From Calditrichota bacterium (GTDB lineage: Bacteria; CLD3), in NCBI GenBank assembly GCA_008501735.1, contig QQUF01000050.1:1-47833 (forward strand): a DNA stretch of 47,833 nt, given 5' to 3'. The translations under genes and the position numbers were made by a program. Positions 32,692-41,329 of this stretch are shown here, one piece after another (position 1 is the stretch's first letter; the number at the start of each line of letters is the position of its first letter). Under the pieces are notes generated by a model. That model was not told where the DNA came from. It saw only the letters and a program-made list of their open reading frames with translations, and ran no database searches.

Positions 32692-34914
32692 ATGAGTTTT
32701 ACAAAAGATTTGAACCCAAACCAAAGAGAAGCAGTTGAGAATTTTGACGGACCTTCTTTAATACTTTCGGGAGCAGGAAGCGGAAAGACGCGAGTTTTGA
32801 CTTACAGAATCGCAAATATGATTGAAAAAGGTGTTAGACCTTGGAATATTCTTGCGGTTACTTTTACCAACAAAGCTGCGAAAGAAATGGTTGAGCGTCT
32901 TGAAAAATTAATCGGAACTCACGCAAGAGATGTTTGGGCAGGAACTTTTCACTCAATCTTTGCAAGAATTTTAAGAAAAGACGGGCATCTTTTGGGCTAC
33001 AATCGGAATTTCAACATTTACGACACAACCGATGCAAAAGCGATTGTCAAATCAATAATCACTGAACGCTTAAATTTAGACTTGAAGAAATTCCACCCAA
33101 ATCCTGTTTACTCACAAATCTCAAAAGCTAAAAACAGTCTTCTAACTCCAAGTGATTACGAAGAAAGTATGCCGAGCAATTTCTTTTACAGGAATGTTGC
33201 AGACGTTTACAATTTTTATCAAAAGCAATTACAGCTCAATAATGCAATGGATTTTGACGACTTAATTTCGCTTCCTGTTCGTTTATTCGAAAGTAATCCG
33301 CAAGTCTTGGAGGCTTACCAAAATAAGTTCCATTACATTCTTGTTGACGAGTACCAAGACACGAATCACGCTCAGTACAAACTTGTAAATATGCTTGCAG
33401 ATGCACACAGAAATCTTTGTGTAATCGGCGATGACGACCAATCAATTTATTCTTTTCGTGGTGCTACAATCGAAAATATCTTGAATTTTGAAAAGGATTA
33501 CGCAGAGGCACAAGTCTTCAAACTTGAACAAAATTACCGTTCTACAAAAAATATTCTTAAAGCCGCAGCTGACGTTGTAAAAAATAACTTTGAACGCAAG
33601 GAAAAAGAAATTTGGACTGACAACGACGACGGAGAGAAAATTTCTCTAATCGAGGCTTACGACGAAAGAGACGAAGCACGAAGAATTCTTTCTTCAATAA
33701 CTCACGAAATCAGTGCAAACCGAAGAACACTTAATGAATTTGCATTGCTTTACAGAACAAACGCACAGAGTAGAGTTCTTGAAGAGGCTTTAATCAAAAA
33801 TGGTTTAAAGTATAAAATTTTTGGCGGTCTAAAGTTTTATGACAGAAAAGAAATTAAAGATGTTCTCGCTTACTTAAAAGTTCTTGTAAATCCTCAAGAC
33901 AGCCAAAATTTGAAAAGAATCATTAATTTCCCTTCTCGTAAAATCGGAAAAACGACAATTGAGAAACTTGAAGGTTATTCAGTTTCACAAGAAATGACTT
34001 TGTTTGAAGTTTGTGGAATTGTTGAAAAATTAGGCAGTCTTACTTCTCGTTCAATAAATCCAATCAAAAAATTTCATTATGAAATTTCAGAATTAATCAG
34101 CCTTCAACAACAAAATTTACCTCTAAACGAACTTGTTCGCAATGTCATTGAAAAATTTGGTTTACTAAAAATTTACGAAGATGAAGCGTCTGACGAAGCA
34201 CTTGTTAAAGCCGACAACGTCCGTGAATTAATCGGAGGAATTGACGAGTTTGTTAGCGAAAGAGAAGACAACTCATTGACTGTTTTTCTTGAAGAAGTTT
34301 CCTTAATTACAGACCTTGACAAAGATGACCCAAATTCCGAAGCGATAACTTTGATGACAGTTCATTCGGCAAAAGGTTTGGAGTTTCCAACAGTTTTTGT
34401 TTCTGGCTTGGAAGACGGACTTTTTCCAATAATTGATTTGTACGAAAATGAAGAAAAAGGTATTGAAGAGGAAGGAAGGCTTTTTTACGTTGCAGTAACT
34501 CGTGCAGAAGAAAAACTTTACGTAAGTTTCGCAAATTACAGAAGGCGTTATTCTGGCTACGGAGAATCGACTGTTAAATCAAGATTCTTGAATGAAATTT
34601 CAGAAGACCTTATGGACGGAAATGTCAAAAGTGTTAAAAATTACTACTCTTCGGGTGGCGATTTTTACGGTGAACCAAAACCTAAACAAAATGCTTCTGT
34701 TCCGCAGTATGAAAAGAAATACTCAAGCCCATTTTCTTCTCAAAAGAAATCACAAACCTACACAGTTGGAATGGACGTAAAACACGAGATTTTTGGTAAA
34801 GGTAGAATTGTTGAGATTTCAGGTTCGGGAGGTGAATCAAAAATTTCAATTAGCTTCGATTCTGTTGGTGTAAAAAAGCTCGTTCAGAGATTTGCGAAAC
34901 TTGAGATTGTTTAA
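32692..34914 (+). CDS. pcrA: UvrD/PcrA-type superfamily 1A DNA helicase
   Basis: A 740-residue 3'-5' helicase for repair and replication-fork upkeep. Visible motifs are the Q-motif LNPNQREAVE, motif I GAGSGKTRVL, Ia TFTNKAAKEM, II LVDEYQDTN, III VIGDDDQSIYSFRGA, IV EQNYRSTKNI, V TVHSAKGLEFP and VI YVAVTRAEEKL. The extra C-terminal tail (about 685-740) ends in a Tudor-like VKHEIFGKGRIVEI domain, as in PcrA. ATG 32692 is used; an adjacent upstream TTG would add one residue. Confidence 0.95.
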   Translation: MSFTKDLNPNQREAVENFDGPSLILSGAGSGKTRVLTYRIANMIEKGVRPWNILAVTFTNKAAKEMVERLEKLIGTHARDVWAGTFHSIFARILRKDGHLLGYNRNFNIYDTTDAKAIVKSIITERLNLDLKKFHPNPVYSQISKAKNSLLTPSDYEESMPSNFFYRNVADVYNFYQKQLQLNNAMDFDDLISLPVRLFESNPQVLEAYQNKFHYILVDEYQDTNHAQYKLVNMLADAHRNLCVIGDDDQSIYSFRGATIENILNFEKDYAEAQVFKLEQNYRSTKNILKAAADVVKNNFERKEKEIWTDNDDGEKISLIEAYDERDEARRILSSITHEISANRRTLNEFALLYRTNAQSRVLEEALIKNGLKYKIFGGLKFYDRKEIKDVLAYLKVLVNPQDSQNLKRIINFPSRKIGKTTIEKLEGYSVSQEMTLFEVCGIVEKLGSLTSRSINPIKKFHYEISELISLQQQNLPLNELVRNVIEKFGLLKIYEDEASDEALVKADNVRELIGGIDEFVSEREDNSLTVFLEEVSLITDLDKDDPNSEAITLMTVHSAKGLEFPTVFVSGLEDGLFPIIDLYENEEKGIEEEGRLFYVAVTRAEEKLYVSFANYRRRYSGYGESTVKSRFLNEISEDLMDGNVKSVKNYYSSGGDFYGEPKPKQNASVPQYEKKYSSPFSSQKKSQTYTVGMDVKHEIFGKGRIVEISGSGGESKISISFDSVGVKKLVQRFAKLEIV

Positions 34915-34929
34915 TTTTATTATTTAAAA

Positions 34930-34949
34930 AGACGCACAGTCGTGCGTCT
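34930..34949. repeat. Short hairpin after the helicase gene
   Basis: AGACGCAC / GTGCGTCT arms around AGTC, an 8-bp stem without a T tract. It lies between two convergent genes and may weakly terminate or be a dispersed hairpin repeat. Confidence 0.5.
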
Positions 34950-34966
34950 CTACTGGGTTTGGGAAA

Positions 34967-36082
34967 TTATTTTAGTAAAGTCATTCTTTTAGTTTGGCTT
35001 ACTTTTTCAAATTCAATTTTGTAAAAATAAATTCCGCTTGAGACTTCTTGCCCAAAACTATCTTTTCCATTCCAAACCACAGAGCCTTTTGAACTTTGCA
35101 AAACAAATTCCTTAACCGTTTCACCCAAAGAATTAAAAATGGTAAGTTTCCCTAATTCGTAATTTGTAATTCCCAATTCGTAATTTATAGTAGTTGTTGG
35201 GTTGAATGGATTTGGAAAGTTTTCTAAGAGAATGAAATTTTGAGGCGAATTTTGTTTTTCAGAAATCGAAGTCGGTAAAACAGTGAGCAATGTGAAAAGA
35301 TTTTCAAAAATGAATTCTGTTCCGTCAGTTTTGACTGTTGAAATTTTGTAGTAGTAAGTCAAATTCGGAGAAACGTTTGTATCGGTGAAAGTGAAATTCT
35401 GTGTCGTTTGGTTTGTGCCATTTCCAACCAGAGAAGGTCCGTTTTGGAAACTTGCAAATTGCGAGAAATCAATTCCATTCTCACTTCTGTAAACATTAAA
35501 ACCTTGATTATCGGTTTCAGAGGAAGTTTGCCAACTTAGCTGTACATTTGAGCCAACTTGGGTTGAATTCAAAAAGTCAACTTCTGCACCTGCCAAAATT
35601 GGTGCAAGTGAATTATTAATTGTAAATTTGAAATCATTTTCTTTGAGTTCGTGAGGAGCAGAAACGTAGGCGACAACTCCTTGTGTGTCGATTATCCAAT
35701 AATTTCTGTCAGCGATGTAAGCCGTTGCTGTTGAACCTCCATTCAAAAGTAGTGGAAAAGTTACGCCTGTTTGTGTTTGAAAAAGATTTACAACTTGTGC
35801 TTGAGTTCCGCCCCAATGGTCAATTCCAATGAAAACTACGTTTGTGTCGCTTACATAATTTGTTTGGTAAAATTGTTCCATTGCTGGAAAAGCTGTAATG
35901 CAAATTGGACAAGAATAGCCAAAAAATGAAATTACAACAACTTTTCCTTGATAATTTGAAAGTGTGTGAGAATTTCCATTTGTGTCAGTTAGTGTAAAAT
36001 CAGGAGCTTGGTCGCCAACTCCAATGCCAAAAGTGAAACTTGGAAGTGTGGTTAAAAGAGCTAAAATTAAAAATTTTCGCAT
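34967..36082 (-). CDS. Secreted thioredoxin/TlpA-like protein with CxxC and sorting domain
   Basis: A 371-residue protein that is the Cys-containing paralogue of the recoded gene at 23145-24269. It has a signal peptide (to about TFG), then a redoxin domain with VGDQAPDFTLTDTNGNSHTL and catalytic FGYSCPIC (Cys58, Cys61). An FN3-like module follows (WQTSSETDNQGFNVYRSENG), then the sorting domain LENFPNPFNPTTTINYEL ending KRMTLLK. It probably acts as an extracellular or surface thiol oxidoreductase or peroxide-handling protein. It is monocistronic here, with an A-rich ribosome-binding region and a 9-bp dyad about 50 bp upstream. Confidence 0.85.
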   Translation of the reverse strand: MRKFLILALLTTLPSFTFGIGVGDQAPDFTLTDTNGNSHTLSNYQGKVVVISFFGYSCPICITAFPAMEQFYQTNYVSDTNVVFIGIDHWGGTQAQVVNLFQTQTGVTFPLLLNGGSTATAYIADRNYWIIDTQGVVAYVSAPHELKENDFKFTINNSLAPILAGAEVDFLNSTQVGSNVQLSWQTSSETDNQGFNVYRSENGIDFSQFASFQNGPSLVGNGTNQTTQNFTFTDTNVSPNLTYYYKISTVKTDGTEFIFENLFTLLTVLPTSISEKQNSPQNFILLENFPNPFNPTTTINYELGITNYELGKLTIFNSLGETVKEFVLQSSKGSVVWNGKDSFGQEVSSGIYFYKIEFEKVSQTKRMTLLK

Positions 36083-36131
36083 TTGAAATTTATCCGTTAA
36101 AATAAGTTTCTTAGTGTAACAGAGTTTTAGG

Positions 36132-36155
36132 ATATTACTTCCATAAAAGTAATAT
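36132..36155. promoter_or_regulatory. Perfect 9-bp inverted repeat upstream of the TlpA-like gene
   Basis: ATATTACTT-CCATAA-AAGTAATAT. It sits 50 bp before the ATG of the minus-strand redox protein and 60 bp after the phosphatidyltransferase gene, so it could be an operator of the former or a weak terminator of the latter. Confidence 0.4.
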
Positions 36156-36214
36156 TAATGTGCGATTAAGAAAAATAATTTGAATAAAAAGTCACTTAGG
36201 TTGCAAGAAAGTAT

Positions 36215-37036
36215 TTACTTTTTATTCAAAATCTTTCTTGCTGTTTCGATGATTTCTGTGTAACGTTTTTCTACTTCATTTCCAGAAAATATTTTATAGA
36301 TAGAGTAAAGCCTTGCAAAAGGAACTAAAGTTCCAAAAACGATTAGAAAAATTGATACCAAACTCAAATTTAGTGGTAAAAAGTTTGGAATAAACCAGTC
36401 AAGGAACAAAAGCAAAGTCAAAACATTCATTGATTCGGGATAACGAAATAAAGTGCGGACAAAAGAAGGTTTTTGAGTTGCTTGTTGAGTAGCTCGCGAA
36501 GTTGATTCTGTTTTTAATTTTTCGTAGCTGTAACTTGGATTATCCGATTTTGCAAACAGAACGTTGATTGTCTGAAACATCGCTGCAATGTCGAATCGCA
36601 ACGACCAAAAAGCTGTCGAAAATCCCAAAAGTAAAAACCAAATAACTCCCGTCCTCTGAAATTCACCAACAGAAATGCAAAAATACATCATCGGAATTAC
36701 GATTTCGTGTCCAATTAAATCTAAAAATACTCCGTTCACACTTGATGTTTTGTAGTAACGAGCAATTTCTCCGTCACAACAATCCAAAATGTAGCCGAGC
36801 TGTAGAAGTAAAATTCCAATTACGCACAAAAGATAATCTGGATAAATTAGCAAAAATGCTCCAATGACTCCGACGATTCCTTGCAGAACTGTTGTTCCAT
36901 TCGCAGTGATTGGAGTAAGAAGCAAAAGCCAAGTAAAATAAACTGATATTTTTCTCACGATTACGTCGTGCAAAGGTGCGTAATGAGAAACGGAAGATTT
37001 TGCGATTTTATCTTTGAGGCTTTTAATTGATTCCAT
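36215..37036 (-). CDS. CDP-alcohol phosphatidyltransferase family membrane protein
   Basis: A 273-residue integral membrane protein with about six helices. It carries the CDP-alcohol transferase motif DCCDGEIAR, then G-V-F-L-D, but the final catalytic Asp three residues later is His (LDLIGHE). It would transfer a phospho-alcohol from a CDP carrier to an acceptor; the acceptor is unknown. ATG 37036 is preferred over the TTG six bases upstream. It overlaps the upstream methyltransferase gene by 14 bp, so the two are coupled and may act in one lipid or polysaccharide pathway. Confidence 0.75.
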   Translation of the reverse strand: MESIKSLKDKIAKSSVSHYAPLHDVIVRKISVYFTWLLLLTPITANGTTVLQGIVGVIGAFLLIYPDYLLCVIGILLLQLGYILDCCDGEIARYYKTSSVNGVFLDLIGHEIVIPMMYFCISVGEFQRTGVIWFLLLGFSTAFWSLRFDIAAMFQTINVLFAKSDNPSYSYEKLKTESTSRATQQATQKPSFVRTLFRYPESMNVLTLLLFLDWFIPNFLPLNLSLVSIFLIVFGTLVPFARLYSIYKIFSGNEVEKRYTEIIETARKILNKK

Positions 37037-37826
37037 AAACAAACAACATTGATTTTATTTTCCAAAAGCGATTCATTAAAGGTCTGTAAAGCCATTTTTG
37101 ATTGAGTAAAATTGGGTCAAGAAAGTACTGAACTAAAAGCCCACTTTGTAAAATTTTTCTCAAAGCCCAGTTCTGTTTGAGTGAAGAAGGGATAATTTTT
37201 CGATAAATTGTCATTGGAAAATTCGTCGGCACAAAATCTTCTGCATAAATATTTTTCAAACCTGATTTTAAAAATATCTGCTTGTATTCTTCCGGAGTTC
37301 TGTAAAGTGCTGAGTAAGTCTGCCCAATTTTCGGGTTAAATTTATCTCTGAAATCAAGTCTTTTGTCAATTCCAACTGTTTCTCTCGAAATTACTATTCC
37401 GTTTGGTGCAAGATGTTTTTTGACATTTTTTAAAATTGAATTTAGGTTTTCATCTTCAAAGTAAACCAAAACTCCTGAAATAATTATGATGTCAAATCTC
37501 TCTTCAGAGCGAAAATCTTCGACTCCTGCGACCCCAAATTCAATGTTTGTAAATCCTCGATTTTTTGCTTCTTCTTTGGCACGGTCAATCATTCCTTTGG
37601 CAAAGTCAACTGCTACGACTTTTTCACAAGTTTTTGCAAATTCAAAAGCCCACCTTCCTGTTCCACAACCTAAATCCAAGACTTTAAAATTTGGCTTAGT
37701 TTTAACAACTTTTAGAAGATGCCTTCTTTCAGTTTTGTCTAAATAATTAGCTAACTCATCAAGGTCTTCAAAGGCGGTTTTGTAGTTAGTTGATTGTTTT
37801 TCCCAGAACTTCTGACTTTCAGACAA
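37023..37826 (-). CDS. Class I SAM-dependent methyltransferase
   Basis: A 267-residue cytoplasmic protein with motif I VLDLGCGTGRWAFEFA, post-I VVAVDFAKGMIDRA, motif II/III FDIIIISGVLVYFED and IVISRETVG. The substrate is unclear. A C-terminal 80-residue extension is rich in basic and aromatic residues. The start codon is TTG 37826, the only start in frame: the previous gene stops 3 bp away, and the next upstream in-frame codons contain a stop. The order apgM-like / methyltransferase / phosphatidyltransferase suggests one transcript. Confidence 0.8.
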   Translation of the reverse strand: MSESQKFWEKQSTNYKTAFEDLDELANYLDKTERRHLLKVVKTKPNFKVLDLGCGTGRWAFEFAKTCEKVVAVDFAKGMIDRAKEEAKNRGFTNIEFGVAGVEDFRSEERFDIIIISGVLVYFEDENLNSILKNVKKHLAPNGIVISRETVGIDKRLDFRDKFNPKIGQTYSALYRTPEEYKQIFLKSGLKNIYAEDFVPTNFPMTIYRKIIPSSLKQNWALRKILQSGLLVQYFLDPILLNQKWLYRPLMNRFWKIKSMLFVYGIN

Positions 37827-37828
37827 AG

Positions 37829-39046
37829 CTATTCACCAATTTCTTTTTTGTATAAAAAATTCTGCATAAAATCATAGCTTCTTCCAAAATGTGAGCCGCT
37901 AATTTCAGCCTGATTTTCAGTTAATCTTGTCGAATTATCTGCTTTTATTCCTTTACCTGCGACAACAGTTGGAATGTCGTGAGTTGTGTGTTTTCCGTCT
38001 TTACAAAGTGTGTAATGGTCAGGCAAAATCATCACTCTAAATTCTTCGCCGTATTTTTCTTGGCAAAAATCATAAAGTGGTCCAATAATTTCTTCGTCTA
38101 AAAGTTCAATTGCTTTTACTTTGCCAGTCGGGTTCTTTTTGTGTCCTTCTTCGTCAGGTCCGTTGACGTGAACGTAAACAAAATCATCTTTTTCAAAAAA
38201 GTTCATCGCTGTTTCACGTTTACCTTTGTAATTCGTGTTGATGTAAGCATTTGCTCCGGGAATATGAATTGTTCTCATTCCAGCTGCAAGTCCGATTCCC
38301 TTCATAAAATCCATTCCGCAAACAATTCCACCAGTGATTTTGTAAGTCTCAAAAATATCTGGCATTTTTGGGTGCGAAGAAGGACTCCAAAGCCAAATCA
38401 TATCGGCTTTAGTTTTGTAGCGTTTGTTTAGCTCCTGAAATTGACCAATTGAGTCAACAAGTAAATCACGTAGAATTGGAATGATTTCGCGAGATTGTTT
38501 TGTTCTTCCGTGTGGTAAGATGTCGTGAATTTCTTCACCAATATTCATATGCGGCTCGAAACAAGTTACTTCGTCCGCTTCAATTCCTGCATTCCGAACA
38601 ATCAATAAATTTCGGTAACTCATTCCCGGATAAATTTCAATTTTGAAATCATTTTGCGGGATTTTCAAATGTGTGAGCATCGAAAGTGCTTCACCGTCGT
38701 CAATTGATTCTGCTGTAAAATCTCGAATCTTTTCTCCGTCAAGTGAAATCAAATTGCAACGAAAAGCAATGTCGCCTTCGTTCAAAGTAATTCCTTGAGC
38801 AAGTGCTTCAAAAGATGCTCTTCCGTGTGGATAAAATTCGTAAGGATTAAAACCCATAATTCCCATATTTCCGACAATGCTTCCGACAGGCAAATTTGGG
38901 AAAATTGTTTTCATTAATCCGACAGTTCCACTTTGAGCGATTCTGTCAAGGTTTGGAGTTTTCGCTTTTTCAAGAGGAGTAAGGTTGTTTAGTTCAGGAA
39001 TCGGCAAATCACCCATTCCGTCGCCAACTATGACTAAGTATTTCAT
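37829..39046 (-). CDS. ApgM-type cofactor-independent phosphoglycerate mutase-like enzyme (alkaline phosphatase superfamily)
   Basis: A 405-residue metalloenzyme of the archaeal-type mutase group. The N terminus is VIVGDGMGDLPIPEL with the metal Asp. The probable nucleophile is Ser in LPVGSIVGNMGIMGFNP. Further metal ligands lie in VHVNGPDEEGHKK and in ILPDHYTLCKDGKHTTHDIPTV. In bacteria some members are annotated as proposed homoserine kinases, so mutase activity is not certain. It is the first gene of the three-gene minus-strand group. Confidence 0.8.
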   Translation of the reverse strand: MKYLVIVGDGMGDLPIPELNNLTPLEKAKTPNLDRIAQSGTVGLMKTIFPNLPVGSIVGNMGIMGFNPYEFYPHGRASFEALAQGITLNEGDIAFRCNLISLDGEKIRDFTAESIDDGEALSMLTHLKIPQNDFKIEIYPGMSYRNLLIVRNAGIEADEVTCFEPHMNIGEEIHDILPHGRTKQSREIIPILRDLLVDSIGQFQELNKRYKTKADMIWLWSPSSHPKMPDIFETYKITGGIVCGMDFMKGIGLAAGMRTIHIPGANAYINTNYKGKRETAMNFFEKDDFVYVHVNGPDEEGHKKNPTGKVKAIELLDEEIIGPLYDFCQEKYGEEFRVMILPDHYTLCKDGKHTTHDIPTVVAGKGIKADNSTRLTENQAEISGSHFGRSYDFMQNFLYKKEIGE

Positions 39047-39138
39047 TAGTTTGCTTTCAAGATTTTGTTTTCAAAATGAAGGTAGAAATTAAATTGTTTA
39101 CGTTCAAGACTCAAGACATAAATTTAAAAGAAATTTTA

Positions 39139-39555
39139 TCAGATTCTCATTTCAACAAATTTTCTTGGAGATAAGATTTTTATTTCTTGAAATGGATTTA
39201 AAACGAGCAAGTCTTTATCACCTGTTAGAATAAAATCAGCTTTCCCATTCAAAGCCAATTCTAAAATTTTATCATCTTTCTCATCTCTACAAATTTTAAC
39301 TTTTTCTTTAATGGTTACAAAGTTAGATTTCAGTATTAAAAACTCAATAAATTTTACCCTATCATCAGATGTAATGTATTTTTCAAATTTCTTGCGAGAA
39401 AGGACACTTTTGATTTCATCTAAAGTTTCTTTAGAAAGAAGAAAATCTCCCAATTTTGCAGCTTTTTTTACACACTTTTGAGAAAAAGAATTTTTAGAAA
39501 GCAATGCACTAACAAAAATATTTGTATCAACGACAAAGAGAAATCTACTTTTCAT
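39139..39555 (-). CDS. PIN-domain ribonuclease toxin (VapC-like)
   Basis: A 138-residue PIN-domain protein: VVDTNIFVSALLSK with the first acidic residue, LSKETLDEIKSVL with the Glu, CRDEKDDKILELAL, and FILTGDKDLLVL with the last acidic residues. Such toxins cut RNA and are held inactive by a small partner. The gene overlaps the 3' end of the upstream antitoxin by 11 bp, the usual toxin-antitoxin arrangement. Confidence 0.85.
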   Translation of the reverse strand: MKSRFLFVVDTNIFVSALLSKNSFSQKCVKKAAKLGDFLLSKETLDEIKSVLSRKKFEKYITSDDRVKFIEFLILKSNFVTIKEKVKICRDEKDDKILELALNGKADFILTGDKDLLVLNPFQEIKILSPRKFVEMRI

Positions 39556-39784
39556 TCAAAATTTCTTCTAAAATTTCGTCAGTAAGACCACGTTCTTTAG
39601 CTTTTGTACTCACAGAATCCAGAATACCTTCAAAGTTTTTAGTTCTTTCTTCAAAGTCAACTTCTTCTAACCAAATTGAAATTAACTCTTCCAATTGTTT
39701 TTTCGTATTTCGAGATGCTTTTTTATAGTTTATTACTGCTTTTTTATTTAGCCTAATTTTTATTTCGTTTTCTTTTAACATCAT
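39545..39784 (-). CDS. Antitoxin partner of the PIN-domain toxin
   Basis: A 79-residue charged helical protein. The start is one of two adjacent ATG codons (39784 or 39781). The N-terminal KIRLNKKAVINYKKASRNTKKQLEEL region could be a DNA-binding RHH or similar fold, and the acidic C-terminal half (LTDEILEEILNEK) should wrap the toxin. The identification rests mainly on size and on the overlap with the toxin gene. Confidence 0.7.
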   Translation of the reverse strand: MMLKENEIKIRLNKKAVINYKKASRNTKKQLEELISIWLEEVDFEERTKNFEGILDSVSTKAKERGLTDEILEEILNEK

Positions 39785-39848
39785 TGGTCTTTCAAAATTA
39801 TTCTTTTGCGTTGAACTTAATATTTAAGGTAATTAATCTAAATACCTA

Positions 39849-40247
39849 TTAAAAATACTTAACAAATTTTTCTTTTAAAAAATTCGGTAAACGCATTGGC
39901 TTTAGTTCTGAATTCACAAAAGCGTGTTTCGTAAATCCTTCGGTAAGTTTTTCACCGTTACGAAAAATAGTGTAATTTAGAACGATTGAAGCTCTTGGCA
40001 TTTTTTCAACTCTTGCTTCGATTGTCAGAACTTCGTCGTAAAGTGAAGGTTTGAAGAATTTGCAAAATGCTTCAAGAAGTGGCATCGAAATTCCAAGCTC
40101 TTCGCATTTCGCATAAGGCATTCCAATCTCTCGCATCAAATCCGTTCTTGCAACTTCAAACCATTCCAAGTAACGAGAGTGGTGAACAATTCCCATTTTG
40201 TCCGTTTCAGCATAACGAACACGAATTTCACTATTTGTTTTTATCAT
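39849..40247 (-). CDS. YbgC-like acyl-CoA thioesterase (hot-dog fold)
   Basis: A 132-residue 4HBT-fold protein. The catalytic segment is VRYAETDKMGIVHHSRYLEWFEVAR with the active-site Asp and the helix that follows, then MPLLEAFCKFFKPSLYDEVLTIEARV. Family members hydrolyse short acyl-CoA esters; YbgC is often linked to Tol-Pal, but no tol genes adjoin it here. ATG 40247 is chosen over an upstream TTG that would add MLRK. Confidence 0.85.
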   Translation of the reverse strand: MIKTNSEIRVRYAETDKMGIVHHSRYLEWFEVARTDLMREIGMPYAKCEELGISMPLLEAFCKFFKPSLYDEVLTIEARVEKMPRASIVLNYTIFRNGEKLTEGFTKHAFVNSELKPMRLPNFLKEKFVKYF

Positions 40248-40393
40248 TTTTCTTAACAATTAATTTTACTTGTGGTAAAGCTAAGCAAATCACCAACTGC
40301 AAATCAAAAGAATTTTATTTTACTAACCTTGACACGAGATTTATTTTATTTTTGCGAAATGTTTATGAAAAAAATATTAGTAAGAGATTTTAA

Positions 40394-41326
40394 ATGAAGA
40401 AAAACCTAACTTTAGCTTTAAAGATTGTGGTTTCACTTCTTCTTTTCGGCTGGATTTTTACAAATTACGAGTTTAAAAATTTCACTAAAACGCTTCTTGA
40501 AGTCGAACCTTTTTGGATTCTTTTAACACTTCTTTTAATTATTCCAAATTTCTTTTTTCAGTTTGTAAAATGGAAAATGCTCGTTGATTCCTCAGGGACT
40601 GAAACGACTTTCTTCACTGCTTCAAAATCGGTTCTTTGTGGGAAATTTCTTACACTTTTTGTTCCCGGTGGAGCAGGAGAACTCGGAAGAGGGCTTTTCG
40701 TAAAAAATGCTTCGAAAGTCGAACTCACCAAACTCGCCGTTTTTGACAAAGTTCAAAACTTTAGTGTTGTTCTCTGTCTCGGTGGTTTTTCCTACTTTTA
40801 CTTAATGACAGATTTAAGTTTTAACCTTAAAATTTCACTACTAATTTTCTGCTCAATTCTTCCTCTATTTTTAAGTTTTGGATTTTTTAAAGCTCTCAAA
40901 TACACAAGGAAATTAAAAGAAATCGGAAGCAAAGAGCTTCTGAACCTCGAAGAACTTTCAAAATTTGACATTGCTTTTCATCTTAAAACTTACGTTTTGG
41001 CTTTCCTTTTCCACGGAACTTACATTGTTCAGTTTGCATTTTTAGTTTTAGCGTTTGGGAAAAAAGGAAATTTCCCAGACTTACTTTCAGCTTCAATTTT
41101 TTCTAATCTTTTGAAACTACTTTTACCGATTAGCTTTGGGAATTTTGGGATTCGCGAAATAACTGCAATCTTTGGTTTTAACCTTATTGGAGTTTCCGCA
41201 GAAGCTGCAACGACAGGCAGTTTCATCTTATTTTTTTTGAATAATTTCCTACCAGGAATCTTGGGGATTTTACTTTTTGCACCTGAGTTCTTTTCCAAAA
41301 GAAAAGCCAATTTATCAAAGAGCTAA
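40394..41326 (+). CDS. Flippase-like (LPG synthase TM / AglD-type) integral membrane protein
   Basis: A 310-residue protein with eight or nine helices. The conserved loop GGAGELGRGLFVKNASKV and the later LLPISFGNFGIREI are typical of the lysylphosphatidylglycerol synthase transmembrane family (UPF0104). Members help translocate or modify lipids or link glycosyl transfer to membranes. The substrate is unknown. Only 3 bp separate it from the hydrolase gene, so they are probably one operon. Confidence 0.8.
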   Translation: MKKNLTLALKIVVSLLLFGWIFTNYEFKNFTKTLLEVEPFWILLTLLLIIPNFFFQFVKWKMLVDSSGTETTFFTASKSVLCGKFLTLFVPGGAGELGRGLFVKNASKVELTKLAVFDKVQNFSVVLCLGGFSYFYLMTDLSFNLKISLLIFCSILPLFLSFGFFKALKYTRKLKEIGSKELLNLEELSKFDIAFHLKTYVLAFLFHGTYIVQFAFLVLAFGKKGNFPDLLSASIFSNLLKLLLPISFGNFGIREITAIFGFNLIGVSAEAATTGSFILFFLNNFLPGILGILLFAPEFFSKRKANLSKS

Positions 41327-41329
41327 CCA

